NCBI GenBank assembly: GCA_014871385.1
Contig: CM026425.1
Coordinates: 1,339,907-1,403,906, forward strand
From: Ceratodon purpureus
Taxonomy: Eukaryota; Streptophyta; Bryopsida; Pseudoditrichales; Ditrichaceae
DNA length: 64,000 bases
Direction of reading: 5' to 3'
Below, piece after piece: positions 11,938 through 23,555 of the stretch. Below the pieces are notes generated by a model. That model worked only from the letters and a program-made list of their open reading frames with translations, was not told where the DNA came from and did no database searches. A program made the position numbers and the translations under genes. Every line of letters starts with the position of its first letter. Within the stretch, counting starts at the first letter, position 1.

Positions 11938-12909
11938 TTGAGGTGCATAGATGCACATCATTGGAGTCTTGTGAGACACATTGCTGATCAACACAATTGT
12001 TTGGATGTGCCCGTCAAAGATGACGATGTTGTCATGACCTTGCTTGAGAGCTTGCCACTTTCCTTTGAGAACTTGATCACGGCCTTGGAGACGTTGCGGT
12101 TTGAAGACCTTACCATGCAGTTTGTGACGGCAAGGATGATGCATAAAGTGTCCAAGCGCAAGGACAAAGGAGGTCCATGGAGATGATGCGGCCTTGCTAT
12201 GAAGGCAAAACAAGGGGAGTAGCTCATTCTCACGTGGAGAGCCAAACGTGTGTTACAACTGTGGCAAGCCGGGCCACATTGCAAGGCATTGCTACAAGGC
12301 AAAGAAGTGGGAGCAGGACAATGCAACCCAAGCCAAAGACAAGGAGGGTGCCAACCATGCAAAGGATGAAGATGACTACGCCTTTGCAACACAAGATGGA
12401 CCCTATTCCAAGTCCATTTGCAAGTGGATCATGGATACGGGTGCTACAAAGCACATGACACCTTAAAGGGCGGGGTTTGACACATACGAGGTAATTCCAC
12501 CACGCAATGTGCATTTGGGTGATGATAGTGTTGTGCAAGCCATTGGAATGGCTTGCATTGTTGTTGAGGTGCTTGAAAAGGGGCGTTTGAAGAAGGTGAC
12601 GATGAAGGATGTCCTTCATCTGCCCAAGTTGCAAGCAAACTTGGTCTCGGTGACCAAGCTTGTGTCTAATGGATTCAAGGTGCTATTCAATGTGGAGGGG
12701 TGCACATTGAAGGCTCCAAATGGCAATGTGCTTACAAAGGCACCTCGAGAAGGCAACTAGTATAAAATGACCTTCATCAAGGTCGTTGAAGCGGAATCGC
12801 CGAAGGTGGCGCAATCATCATCGAAGACTGGTGCAACGGAGGTTAGGCATCGGCGACTTGGTCATTTGAATGCAAGGAGTGAGCGCTTTCTTCAAAGCAT
12901 GGATTTGGT
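11938..12909 (+). pseudogene. copia gag and protease remnant (copy B)
   Basis: The first part of gag is deleted; coding similarity starts inside the UBN2-type gag domain (NCLDVPVKDDD near 12000). A zinc knuckle follows (CYNCGKPGHIARHC near 12250-12290), then the protease (IMDTGATKHM near 12427). A one-base insertion after the gag domain shifts the frame at about 12170. TAA at about 12463 and TAG near 12757 repeat the lesions of copy A. The frame is cut by copy C at 12909. Confidence 0.85.
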
Positions 12910-13333
12910 TATGTTAAAAGAAGAAGAGAGATGGTTGCTCTAACAAGTGTAGCACACAAAGTAGTACAAACAATGAATGGAGTGAGATATGAGCTTCTTT
13001 CGAAGCTCTTTACTTATAGTACTTGGTTGCACATCTCTAAGGGACTCTCAAGGGACATTCCAAGCCACTTGCAAGTCCCTTTAGTTCACGTGGCACTCAT
13101 GGCCGGCCCTAAGACTTAGCCACCACCGACTTGTCTTTCCAAGCTTATCATTGACTTGGCTTAGGCAATGCAAGTGGGCTGGTCCTTATCTCTTCACCTA
13201 CTCATGTCACATGTGCACCATGTGGTAAATCACCTCTCTCCCTTTTCTCCCCTTTTACTTCCCCCCTTCTAATTCTACCTCATTGCAAACTCTTTTTACA
13301 ATGCCTTAACTACGAGCTACCTAAACTCCAACA
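12910..13333 (-). repeat. 3' LTR of copia copy C
   Basis: Inverted LTR, beginning TATGTTAAAAG (a few bases shorter than TATTGATGTTAAAAG of other copies) and ending AAACTCCAACA. The polypurine tract CTCCCACTTTGCGAG (complement) follows at once. Confidence 0.88.
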
Positions 13334-16300
13334 CTCCCACTTTGCGAGTAGTACCCTCTTGCAATCCCATGGCCTTTGCTAATCGATGGTGCCTCTCCTT
13401 CGCAAGTGCCTTTGTCAACACATCCGCCACCATGTCCTCCGTTGGACAATACCTCAAGCATATCTCGCCGCTCTCCAACTTCTCACGAATGAAGTGATGT
13501 TGAACATCAATGTGCTTCGTGCGTGAGTGGTGTGTAGGGTTCTTTGCCAATGCAATGCACCCTTGGTTATCACACATGATGGTCAATGCATCAACTTGGA
13601 CACACCCGACATCACCTAAAAGCTTGCGAAGCCAAATGGCTTCCTTGGTGCTTTGGCTAGTGGCCATGTACTCCACCTCCGTTGTGGACAAGGCAATTGT
13701 TGGTTGCCTCTTGCAATTCCACGAAAAGGCACCATCTCCAACGAAGAAGACATATCCCGTTGTTGAACGGCGCTCGTTTGTATCTCCTGCCTAATCCGCA
13801 TGGCAATAGCCTCTTAACTCCATGTTGACGCCTCTAAGGCACAACTTGGACTCCAAGGTACCTTGCAAGTACCACATTGCGCTTGACCGCACTCCAATGT
13901 GATGGACCAGCCCTAGACATGAATTGGCTCACCATGCTCACCGCAAATGCAAGATCGGGCCGTGTGGCCACCATGGCATACATCAATGAGCCAACACCCG
14001 CCTTGTATGGAATTCCCTCCATCTCACCTTCAATGGCCTCAAACTCCTCCAACGAGAGCTTCATCAACTTCACATTCACATCAAGTGGAGTACCAATGGG
14101 CTTGCAATCCTCCATGTTGAATCGCTTGAGCACCTCCTTGATGTACTTCCTTTGGCACATGGTGATGGTGCGAGCCTTGCGATTCCTCTCGAATGCCACT
14201 CCAAGGCAATACTTCAACTCACCGAGATCACTCATTTGGAACTCCCCCTTGAGCTTGGCCTTGAGCCACCCTAACTTGGCATGATGGCTAGCCAAGATGA
14301 TCAAGTCATCTACATACACAAGCACCATCAACAAGAACTCACCCGTTTGCATGATGTACAAGGAATGATCCGCTTCACACCTTGTAAAGCCCTCCTTGAT
14401 GAAGAAGGAGTCAATGCGTTGGTACCATGCCCTCGGTGATTGCTTGAGCCCGTACAAGGACTTCTTGAGCTTGCACACAAGATGCTCCATGCCCTTCTCT
14501 TCAAACCCTTGAGGTTGGCTCATGTAGATGTCTTCCTCCAAATCTCCATTCAAGAAAGCCGTCTTGACATCCATTTGGTGGATCTCCAAGTCCAATGCGG
14601 CTCCAAGTGCAAGGATGCACCGAATGGTGTTGAACTTGGCCACGGGAGCAAAGGTCTCATGGAAGTCCACTTCCGCAACTTGTAAGAAGCCTTTGGCCAC
14701 CAATCTTGCCTTGTGGCGCACAACTTCTCCCGTAGCATCCTTCTTGGTGCGAAACACCCACTTGCATCCAACACTCTTGCGGCCCTTTGGAAGGGGAGCC
14801 AACTCCCACGTTCCATTAGCAATGAGGGAGTCATACTCTTCTTGCATGGCCGCCTCCCACTTGCTTGCATCCTCCGATTGCAAAGCCTCACACAAACTCA
14901 ATGGATCTTCAATGTTGGCCACATTGGCCCGTTCCACTTCTTGTTGCAGCAAGATGTGGTTCTTCCACCACTCTCCAAGTGGACGCCGTTCTCGTCTTGG
15001 ATAGCGACTGCCTCCCTCTCCTTCACCTTCTCTTGATGACGATGTTGGTGAATGCGCCTCGCTTGTCTCCTCCTCCGTTTCTTCTTCATCCTCCTCCTTG
15101 TCCTTCTTGGCATCCTCATGGTCACTAGAAGAAGTTGGTTTGGAAGATTCGTCCACCAACACCAACAAAGGTGCCTCCCTACTCCCGCTTGGACTCATCT
15201 CCAAACCATCACCAATACTAGTGCTCTCCTCATCAAACACAACATCACCGCTCTTGATGATTTTCCTAGTCTCAATGCACATGAGACGATACGCCTTGGT
15301 TCCTTCACAATACCCAAGAAACAAGCACTTGGTACCCTTTGCATCAAGCTTACCTCTCTTTGCATCAACCACCTTGGCATAAGCAATGCATCCAAACACA
15401 CGCATGTGTGCAATGCATGGCTGGGGCCACTTCAAGCCTCTTGTGGAGTGATGCTAACAAGAGCACCAGTATAGCACCAATTTTAAATATACACTCCATT
15501 GGCAACCGCTTCTGCTCAAAATGAAAGCTTGAGTCCTTTCAAGAATGAAGCATGCTCCTTGCTATCTCCACAATGGTGCAATTAGATCGCTCCGCAACTC
15601 CGTTTTGTTGTGGTGTGTATGGTGTTGATGGTTGTCATTGGATGCCATGCTTCTTTAAGTAGCGTTAGAAGGCCTTGGAGATGAACTCCCCTCCATTGTC
15701 CGATCGGAATACCTTGATCTTGTGCTCCGATTGCGTCTCCGCAAGTGCCTTGAACTCCTTGAACTTCTCAAGGCACTCTCCCTTGGTTTTCAAGGTGTAC
15801 AACCACACTCGCCTAGAAAAGTCATCAATGAAGCTCACAAAGTACCTTGCACCACCCATAAATGTGGTCCTCATAGGACCGCACACATCCGAATGCACAA
15901 TCCCCAATGGCTTTGACGCACGTGTCCCTCCATCCTTTGGAAATGGTGCCCTATGTTGCTTGCCTTGCACACACCCTTCACAAAACGACATGGACAAGTC
16001 ATCTTTGCCAAGGTTCATGCCGCTTACCATGCTTTGAAGAAAGCGCACACTCCTTGCATTCAAATGACCAAGTCGCCGATGCCAAAGCTCCATTGCACCA
16101 CTGTTCGGTGATGATTGCGCCACCTTTGCCGAATCTGCTTCAAAGACCTTGATGAAGGTCACTTGATACAAGTAGCCTTCACGAGGTGCCTTTGCAAGCA
16201 CATTGCCGTTTGGAGCCTTCAATGTGCACCCCTCCACATTGAATAGCACTTTGAATCCATTAGACACAAGTTTGCTCACCGAGAGCAAGCTTGCTTGCAA

Positions 16301-17375
16301 CTTGGGCACATGAAGGACATCCTTCATAGTCACCTTCTTCGAACGCCCCCTTTCAAGCACCACAACAACATTGCAACCCATTCCAATGGCTTGCACAACA
16401 CTATCATCACCCAAATGCACATTGCGTGGTGGAATTACCTCGTATGTGTCAAACGCCGCCGTTTAAGGTGTCATGTGCTTTGTAGCACCCGAATCCATGA
16501 TCCACTTGCCAATGGACTTGGAATAGAGTCCATCTTGTGTTGCAAAGGCGTAGTCATCTTCATCCTTTGCATGGTTGGCACCCTCCTTGTCTTTGGCTTG
16601 GATTGCATTGTCCCGCTCCCACTTCTTTGCCTTGTAGCAATGCCTTGCAATGTGGCCCGGCTTGCCACAGTTGTAACACACGTTTGGCTCTCCACGTGAG
16701 AATGAGCTACTCCCCTTGTTTTGCCTTCATAGCAAGGCCGCATCATCTCCATGGACCTCCTTTGTCCTTGCGCTTGGACACTTCATGCATCATCCTTGCC
16801 GTCACAAACTCCATGGTAAGGTCTTCAAACCGCAACGTCTCCAAAGCGGTGATCAAGTTCTCAAAGGAAGGTGGCAAGCTCTCAAGCAAGGCCATGACAA
16901 CATCGTCATCTTTGACGGGCACATCCAAGCAATTGAGTGGATCCGCAAGGTCTCTCACATGGTTGATGTGGGTAAGCACGTCATCACCTTCTTGCATCTT
17001 GATGGTAAAGAACTTGCGACGAATAAAGAGAATGTTGGACAAGCTCTTTGTCTCATGGATGTTGCACAATGTCTTCCATGCTTCCGTTGGCCCTTTGCAG
17101 TTCCGAATATCCGCAAGTTGGTTGTCCACAAAATTGAGCTCTATAACAGACATTGCTCTCTTTACACAGCGATTGTACTCCTTGATAGCCTTTGGATCCA
17201 TCTTGATGCCCTTTTCATCGTCGCCTTCACTTGGTGGAGGCTTCTCGGTGCCTTCTACAATCTCCCAAAGGTCCATGGACTCCAACTCCATCTCCATCTT
17301 GATCTTCCAAAGGCTAAAGTTCTCCCCCTTGAACTTGTCAATGGTCCTAGCACTCTCATTCTCATATGTAGCCAT
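13334..17375 (-). pseudogene. copia gag-pol of copy C, frame broken in several places
   Basis: Translation would start at the ATG at 17375 in a strong context (CACCATGG; MATYENESARTIDKF). The gag domain is open to about 16743, where one extra base shifts the frame. Zinc knuckle (CYNCGKPGHIARHC) and protease (IMDSGATKHM) lie in the next frame and end at TAA near 16465. Integrase (16420-15665) ends in TAG within AF*RYLKKHG. The family-wide TGA near 15535 follows. The reverse transcriptase block 15435-13834 is open, then the frame shifts near 13880 before RNase H (13801-13317). Confidence 0.88.
13834..15435 (-). CDS. copia integrase C-term plus reverse transcriptase, open segment
   Basis: An uninterrupted 533-codon stretch of pol. 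It starts in the integrase C-terminal region (MRVFGCIAYAKVVDAK) and passes an acidic Ser/Glu-rich linker. It then contains the reverse transcriptase with [12 protein letters not shown]-type start (here [20 protein letters not shown]), LDVNVK and the catalytic YVDDLIILAS near residues 365-375. The far end runs out of frame into a non-homologous tail after SAVKR. It has no natural start of its own and would be made only as part of a polyprotein, so I treat it as a surviving piece, not a gene. Confidence 0.6.
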   Translation of the reverse strand: MKWPQPCIAHMRVFGCIAYAKVVDAKRGKLDAKGTKCLFLGYCEGTKAYRLMCIETRKIIKSGDVVFDEESTSIGDGLEMSPSGSREAPLLVLVDESSKPTSSSDHEDAKKDKEEDEEETEEETSEAHSPTSSSREGEGEGGSRYPRRERRPLGEWWKNHILLQQEVERANVANIEDPLSLCEALQSEDASKWEAAMQEEYDSLIANGTWELAPLPKGRKSVGCKWVFRTKKDATGEVVRHKARLVAKGFLQVAEVDFHETFAPVAKFNTIRCILALGAALDLEIHQMDVKTAFLNGDLEEDIYMSQPQGFEEKGMEHLVCKLKKSLYGLKQSPRAWYQRIDSFFIKEGFTRCEADHSLYIMQTGEFLLMVLVYVDDLIILASHHAKLGWLKAKLKGEFQMSDLGELKYCLGVAFERNRKARTITMCQRKYIKEVLKRFNMEDCKPIGTPLDVNVKLMKLSLEEFEAIEGEMEGIPYKAGVGSLMYAMVATRPDLAFAVSMVSQFMSRAGPSHWSAVKRNVVLARYLGVQVVP

Positions 17376-17894
17376 GGTGACACTCACTATGCCAAGATCA
17401 GCCCCTCCAAGCTCTCAATGTGCACTATGGCACCTCTACACTCACTTTGAGCCCCTTCTAGACTCCAAGGTGTTTGTACACACCTCTCACACTCACATCA
17501 GCCCGTACAAGGCTCTCATACACATGTCAGCAACTCCCACTAGCAAATCAGCCCTTATAAGGCCCTAGTGTGTGAGTGCACACTCCAATCAATCAAATTG
17601 AGTCCCTTTTAGCTCAAATGTGCAATGGTTCATTGAAGTACTCAAGTCCTCTCACAATGAACTCAAATGCAAACCTTTGCACCTCATCCAAGTATACCTC
17701 CCCTTTCTTTGCTCCTACATGCAAAGATGGCCTTGAATGACTTACAAGAGCATCACCTAGACTCCAATGTGCATCTATGCACCTCAATCACTCAAATCAG
17801 CACCTTCAGAGAGCAAGCAAGCACATCCACAATATATGAACATTTACAAGGTCCAATAGCTTTGAATGAGCACCTCCACCACTCTTGCAACTCT

Positions 17895-18118
17895 ATGTGC
17901 CTTCCAAATCTCCAAATCAACCCTTGTGCACCTCAAAGGCTCCAAATGAGATCCTATGCACCTACAAGGCTCCAAATGAGCCCTTGTGCACCTCCAAAGC
18001 TCCAAACAAGCACTTGTGCACCTCCAAAGCTCTAAATCAGCCCATGTGCTCCTCCAATGCTCCAAATCAGCCCTTGTGCACCTCCAATGCTCCAAATCAG
18101 CCCTTGTGCACCTCACAC
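17895..18118 (-). repeat. copia leader tandem repeat, about seven 30-bp units (copy C)
   Basis: Units of 30 bp such as CTCCAAATCAGCCCTTGTGC followed by ACCTCCAATG. Each contains the complement of the GGGCTGAT core. Frames through it give repeating peptides that are an effect of the repeat length being divisible by three. Confidence 0.8.
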
Positions 18119-18188
18119 ACACAATGCCTCACAATAGTGCCTCCAAACTACTTAGCAACCAAAGAACTCTCACTTGCAACTCATATGA

Positions 18189-18202
18189 GTGGGCCCATAA
18201 CC
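18189..18202 (-). promoter_or_regulatory. primer-binding site, half-tRNA-iMet type (copy C)
   Basis: On the minus strand GGTTATGGGCCCAC directly follows the LTR. This is complementary to the anticodon arm of plant initiator tRNA-Met (GTGGGCCCATAACC), not to its 3' CCA end. Confidence 0.7.
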
Positions 18203-18577
18203 TATTGATGTTAAAAGACGAAGAGAGATGGTTGCTCTAACAAGTGTAGCAAACAAAGTAGTACAAACAATGAATGGAGTGAGATATGAGCTTCTTTCGA
18301 AGCTCTTTACTTATAGTACTTGGTTGCACATCTCTAAGGGACTCTCAAAGGACATTCCAAGCCACTTGCAAGTCCCTTTAGGACACGTGGCACTCATGGC
18401 CGGCCCTAAGACTTAGCCACCACCGACTTGTCCTTCCAAGCTTATCATTGACTTGGCTTAGTCAATGCAAGTGGGCTGGTCCTTATCTCTTCACCTACTC
18501 ATGCCACAAGTGCACCATGTGGTAAATCACCTCTCTCCCTTCTCTCCCCTTAACTACGAGCTACCTAAACTCCAACA
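18203..18577 (-). repeat. 5' LTR of copia copy C, internally deleted
   Basis: Begins TATTGATGTTAAAAG and ends AAACTCCAACA, 375 bp long. The stretch from TTTTACTTCC to TACAATGCC present in the other LTRs is missing. Confidence 0.88.
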
Positions 18578-21066
18578 TGGTAAGCGGCATGGACCTTGGC
18601 AAAGATGACTTGTCCATGTCGATTTGTGAAGGGTGTGTGCAAGGCAAGCAACATAGGGCACCATTTCCAAAAGATGGAGGGACACGTGCTTCAAAACCAT
18701 TGGGGATTGTGCCTTCAGATGTGTGCGGTCCTATGAGGAACACATTTATGGGTGGTGCAAGGTACTTTGTGAGCTTCATTGATGACTTTTCTAGGCGAGT
18801 GTGGTTGTACACCTTCAAGACCAAGGGAGAGTGCCTTGAAAAGATCAAGGAGTTCAAGGCACTTGCGGCGACGCAATCAGAGCACAAGATCAAGGTTTTC
18901 CGATCAGACAATGGAGGGGAGTTCATCTCCAAGGCCTTCTAACGCTACTTAAAGAAGCATGGCATCCAACGACAACCATCAACACCATACACACCACAAC
19001 AAAACGGAGTTGCGGAGCGATCCAATTGCACCATTGTGGGGATGGCAAGGAGCATGCTTCATTCTTGAAAGCACTCAAGCTTTCATTTTGAGCAGAAGCG
19101 GTTGCCAATGGAGTGTACATTTGCAATTGGTGCCCCACTCGTGCTCTTGTTAGCATCACTCCACAAGAGGCTTGGAGTGGCCCCAACCATGCATTGCACA
19201 CATGCGTGTGTTTGGATGCATTGCTTATGCCAAGGTGGTTGATGCAAAGAGAGGTAAGCTTGATGCAAAGGGTACCAAGTGCTTGTTTCTTGGGTATTTT
19301 GAAGGAACCAAGGCGTATCGTCTCATGTGCATTGAGACTAGGAAAATCATCAAGAGCGGTGATGTTGTGTTTGATGAGGAGAGCACTAGTATTGGTGATG
19401 GTTTGGAGATGAGTCCAAGCGGGAGTAGGGAGGCACCTTTGTTGGTGTTGGTGGACGAATCTTCCAAACCAACTTCTTCTAGTGACCATGAGGATGCCAA
19501 GAAGGACAAGGAGGAGGATGAAGAAGAAGAGGAGGAGGAGACAAGCGAGGCGCATTCACCAACATCGTCATCAAGAGAAGGTGAAGGAGAGGGAGGCAGT
19601 CGCTATCCAAGACGAGAACGGCGTCCACTTGGAGAGTGGTGGAAGAACCACATCTTGCTGCAAGAGGAAGTGGAAGGGGCCAATGTGGCCAACATTGAAG
19701 ATCCATTGAGTTTGTGTGAGGCTTTGCAATCGGAGGATGCAACCAAGTGGGAGGCGGCCATGCAAGAAGAGTATGACTCCCTCATTACTATAGGAACGTG
19801 GGAGTTGGCTCCCCTTCCAAAGGGCCGTATGAGTGTTGGATGCAAGTGGGTGATTCGCACGAAGAAGGATGCTACGGGAGAAGTTGTGCGCCACAAGGCA
19901 AGATTCGTGGCCAAAGGCTTCTTACAAGTTGCGGGAGTGGACTTCCATGAGACCTTTGCTCCCGTGGCCAAGTTCAACACCATTCGGTGCAGTCGTTGTA
20001 CGGGCTCAAGCAATCAGCAAGGGCATGGTACCACCGCATTGACTCCTTCTTCATCAAGGAGGGCTTTACAAGGTGTGAAGCGGATCATTCCTTGAACATC
20101 ATGTAAACGGGTGAGTTTTTGTTGAAGGTGCTCGTGAATGTAGATAATTTGATCACCTTGTCAATCCTTCTTATCAAGATAGGGTGGCTCAAGGCCATGC
20201 TCAAGTGGGAGTTCCAAATGAGTGATCTAGGTGAGTTGAAGTGTTGCCTTGGAGTGGAATTTGAGAGGAACCGCAAGGCTCGCACCATCACCATGTGCCA
20301 AAGGAAGTACATCAAGGAGGATTGCAAGCCCATTGGTACTCCACTTGATGTGAATGTCAAGTTGATGAAGCATTCGGTGGAGGAGTTTGAGGCCATTGAA
20401 GGTGAGATGGAGTGAATTCCATACAAGGCGGGTGTTGGCTCATTGATGTATGCCATGGTGGCCACACGGCCCGATCTTGCAGTTGCGGTGAGCATGGTGA
20501 GCCAATTCATGTCTAGGGCTGGTCCGTCACTTTGGAGTGCCGTCAAGAGCATCATGCGGTACTTGCAAGGTACCTTGGAGTTCAAGTTGTGCCTCGGAGG
20601 CATCAACATCGAGTTGAGAAGCTATTGCGATGCAAATTGGGCGGGAGATGCAAACGAGCGCCGTTCAACAACGCGGTATGTCTTCTTCATTCGGGATGGT
20701 GCCATTTCATGGAATCGCTAGAAGCAACCAACAATTGCTTTATCCACAACGGAGGCGGAGGAGATGGCCACTAGCTAAGGCACCAGGGAAGCCATTTGGC
20801 TTTGCAAGCTTCTAGGTGATGTCCGGTGTGTCGTAGTTGATGCAACGACCATCATGTGTGATAACCAAGGGTGCATTGAAATTCACCATCACTTCATTCG
20901 TTTGAAGTTGGAGAGCGGCGAGATAAGCTTGAGATATTGCCCAACGGAGGACAGGGTGAGGGATGTATTGACAAAGGCACTTGCGAAGGAGAGGCACCAT
21001 CGATTAGTAAAGGCCATGGAATTGCGAGAAGGTAACTATTTGCAAAGTGGGAGTGTTGGAGTTTAG
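18578..21066 (+). pseudogene. copia pol remnant (copy B, right half)
   Basis: Resumes in the integrase region with MVSGMDLGKDDLSMSICEG and holds the catalytic VPSD (first Asp of VHSD kept), FRSDNGGEF and QQNGVAERS blocks. Lesions: TAA at 18941, the family-wide TGA near 19067, the 154-bp deletion after 19990, TAA at 20104, loss of 21 bp near 20320, TGA at 20413-20415, TAG at 20719, TAA near 20776 and the RNase H deletion near 20878. The open stretch 19172-20095 covers integrase C-term to the deletion. Several of these are shared with copy A, others with copy E. Confidence 0.88.
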
Positions 21067-21481
21067 GTAGCTCGTAGTTAAGGCATTGTAAATAGAGTTT
21101 GCAATGAGGTAGATTTAGAAGGGGGGAAGTAAAAGGGGAGAAAAGGGAGAGAGGTGATTTACCACATGGTGCACATTTGGCATGAGTAGTGGAAGAGATA
21201 AGGACCAGCTCACTTGGAATGACTTAGCCAAGTCAATGATAAGGTTGGTAGGACAAGTGGGTGGGGGTTAAGTTTTAGGGCCGGCCATGAGTGCCACGTG
21301 TCCTAAAGGGACTTGCAAGTGGCTTGGAATGCCCCTTTAGAGTCACTTAGAGATGTGCAACCAAGTATTATAAGTAAAGAGCTTCGAAAGAAGCTTATAT
21401 CTCACTCCATTCATTGTTTGTACTACTTTGGGTGCTACACTTGTTAGAGCAAGCACATCTCTTCTTTTTTTAATCTCAACA
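21054..21481 (+). repeat. 3' LTR of copia copy B (428 bp)
   Basis: Begins TGTTGGAGTTTAGG after GCAAAGTGGGAG and ends TCTCAACA. The next base starts the truncated coding sequence of the RING-family pseudogene. Confidence 0.9.
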
Positions 21482-23227
21482 CTCTTATGGCTTGGTGGCA
21501 TGTATGGAGTGAGTTTTAAAACCTTGTACAAATGTTCATAGAATAGGGATATGCTCACCGGGCAAAATCATTTAATCAAAAGTCTGTTAATTAAACACAT
21601 TGGATGGAACATGTGTGGACATGATCCAAGTGCCCATTCACCCTCCCGACCAAATGAATTTAGAGACACCATACAGTCTTTCGAACCATCCAACACCGAT
21701 GGTTGAGGATTTGGCCAAAGCTTATTACATCTAACTTCTGGCTTCATTTGATGATCATTTGCTATTGCGTGATCAAAATCCAACCTTGCCCAATCTATGA
21801 GAGATGAATTCGTAGATTGCATTGGCATGTCGGATGGAAACATATCATCTCCACTAGCATGAGGTGAGGCCAAAATCCCTTCATTGGTTGTGCTTCAAGT
21901 ATTAATTGTTGATCTTCTTAAATTCTATTGCTATCTAACAACCGCGATCAACGCTGAGAATGGTTGCCACTTTCCACTAGTAGCATGTCTTACACAACTT
22001 CGAAAGAAGAAGGCGCAATTAATCATTGGCTCCTCTCAATGTTTATACTTCCTCTGTTTGAGCATTGGTTGGAAATGACAATGAATCTTCTCTTAGTGGA
22101 CCATCAATGTCCACGTACAGTCGCACACATGGGCCTAGTGGAGGCAATACCACTCCAACCTTTCGTCGTTTGCTCGTGTGGAAATATTCTCTAATACACC
22201 GGTTGTTGCAACATCAACGGTATTGTTGATGTAAGAGTCATCCACCACCATGGGATCTTGAACCACAGACAGATCATTGGCTTGAGAAGGTTGAAGTTTT
22301 TCTCGTTCTTGCAATTGATTGCGCAAATCCATGATTTGTGTGTCTTTTCTTGCCGATTCCAATTGTAGATTTTGGATGATATCTTGTAACTTTGCAATAA
22401 AACCATCTTTTTCTGTAATCTTTAATTGCAACTCTCCCAACTCATTGGTTTGGTTGTCTCCAACTAGAACCGGCATGCCAAGAACCATTGTAGGTTCAAT
22501 TCTGCCCACCTCCAATTCATTTGCTGGATTTCGAACGTTGTCCATGAAGTTCACGTTTTCATCAATGTGTGGTGCTGTAACGTCTGCTGGATGATGGATT
22601 GGTGGCACTACAACCATATTGACACGTGCTGCAAGTCTACGTGGCACCCTTTCTCCACGACGACCATCGGAATCAGAATTTGGTTCTGATTCTTTTGTCT
22701 CGGGCTCCATGTCCTGTGGCTTTAGCTTCATTTTAATTCTCAAGCCACCATCTGGGTATAACCTTTGCTTGGGAATGTCAAGCTCTATCGGCATTGTAAC
22801 ACGCTTTAAGGTTTTGATGGTGGACCAATCTACAAATGTGAAGCACCACCTCGGCATACACCATTCTGCAAATGAACAATGGTGCTTCATTGCGTTCCGC
22901 GAATCGTTGCTTGTATAGATGTTGATAAACTTGTATACAACGTTGAACAACTCCGCATGGAGGCAGAAGGTGAGGTTTGCCTTGTCTGGTGTCCTGTGAT
23001 TTCTATAACACTCGTGCGCAAATAATTTAGTGATGTGGCACCTCGCATGTGGAATATTTCCATGGTTGTGGCTCGTCTTTCCAACCTTTAAATGCCAACT
23101 TCGCAGGATTGTTCAAAACGTGGAGCTGCTTCTTCATCTTCTTCTCACCCCGCTTCTGAGTCTGATCCTTAATTCACTTCCGTTCCGCCTTGGTGAGTAG
23201 CAATGCTGGAGGTGGATTGCCCACCAT
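21482..23227 (-). pseudogene. RING-finger/coiled-coil family copy 1, broken and cut by copia B
   Basis: Reading leftwards from an ATG at 23227, the translation aligns in order with the gene at 60311-62346. The N-terminal block (HVLNNPAKLAFKGW, EPQPWKYSTCE, CHITKLF, then ERNEAPLFICRMVYAEVVL in another frame) corresponds to HVLLNPTKLAFRGW and ERNEVPLFICRMVYAEVVL. A basic/acidic linker (DSDGRRGERVPRRLAARVN) and a coiled coil (22430-22310, LQLKITEKDGFIAKLQDI) follow. The RING block comes last (MFPSDMPM, DWARLDFDHAIAND, LWPNPQPSVLDGS, GSCPHMFHPMC). Two of eight zinc ligands are lost (CMVS for CPVC; the last Cys is Ser). Stops and frameshifts occur throughout. Similarity runs on to YMPPSHK, where the copia LTR begins. 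Confidence 0.7.
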
Positions 23228-23346
23228 GGTGGTGTGCTTGGAAAATTTGGTGTGTTAAAAAACACACCAATCAGTCAAAAACTCGTCAAAAACGTTGTAC
23301 AAATCTTCTATGTGGTTGATTACGGTATTCTAACGATACTTTGTAA

Positions 23347-23555
23347 CCGACCTAAGTATTCAGTAATAAGCCACCGTGAGGTAGTTTAGGGCCCAAATTC
23401 CTAGATGAGCGTACAAAAGAGGAGATAGATGGTACGTGGCGTCGTCAAAATACTCTAGAATCCACCCAAGTACTCAGCAATAAGCCACCGTGACGTAGTC
23501 TAAGGCATGAGATATAAAAAGTGAGGGGAGGAGGGAGCCCACTTCACCTATATAG
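23347..23555 (-). promoter_or_regulatory. TATA box and duplicated conserved leader element of RING copy 1
   Basis: On the minus strand CTATATAG (23548-23555) is followed after about 45 bp by GTGGCTTATTGCTGAGTACT (23466-23486 region), and again at 23347-23393 in a diverged second copy. The element matches GTAGCTGATTGCGAGGTACT downstream of the TATA box of RING copy 2. The two copies lie 113-115 bp apart. Confidence 0.5.

Larger units (their letters stand above)
12910..18577 (-). mobile_element. Ty1/copia copy C, nested in copy B
   Basis: Complete in outline: 3' LTR (12910-13333), RNase H, reverse transcriptase, integrase, protease, gag, leader repeats, primer-binding site and 5' LTR (18203-18577). 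The 5' LTR has lost about 50 bp near its end. The left boundary is slightly rearranged (ATTTGGTTATGTTAAAAG), so the target duplication cannot be read cleanly; TGG or ATGG is present on both sides. Confidence 0.9.
11186..21481 (+). mobile_element. Ty1/copia copy B, split by nested copy C
   Basis: The left part (11186-12909) holds the 5' LTR, leader, gag and protease. The right part (18578-21481) holds integrase core, reverse transcriptase, RNase H and the 3' LTR. Between them lies a second element in opposite orientation. The two halves continue the same coding region: the left breaks after CTTCAAAGCATGG and the right resumes with TGGTAAGCGGCATG. The flanking bases of the two LTRs (TAATT left, CTCTT right) do not form a target duplication. 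The 3' LTR sits inside the RING-family pseudogene. Confidence 0.88.

Noticed and set aside
16537-17568. 343-codon frame antisense to copia gag (also 35891-36928)
   Set aside because: Antisense shadow of gag; it recurs in each copy because the element does, and shows no independent domain.
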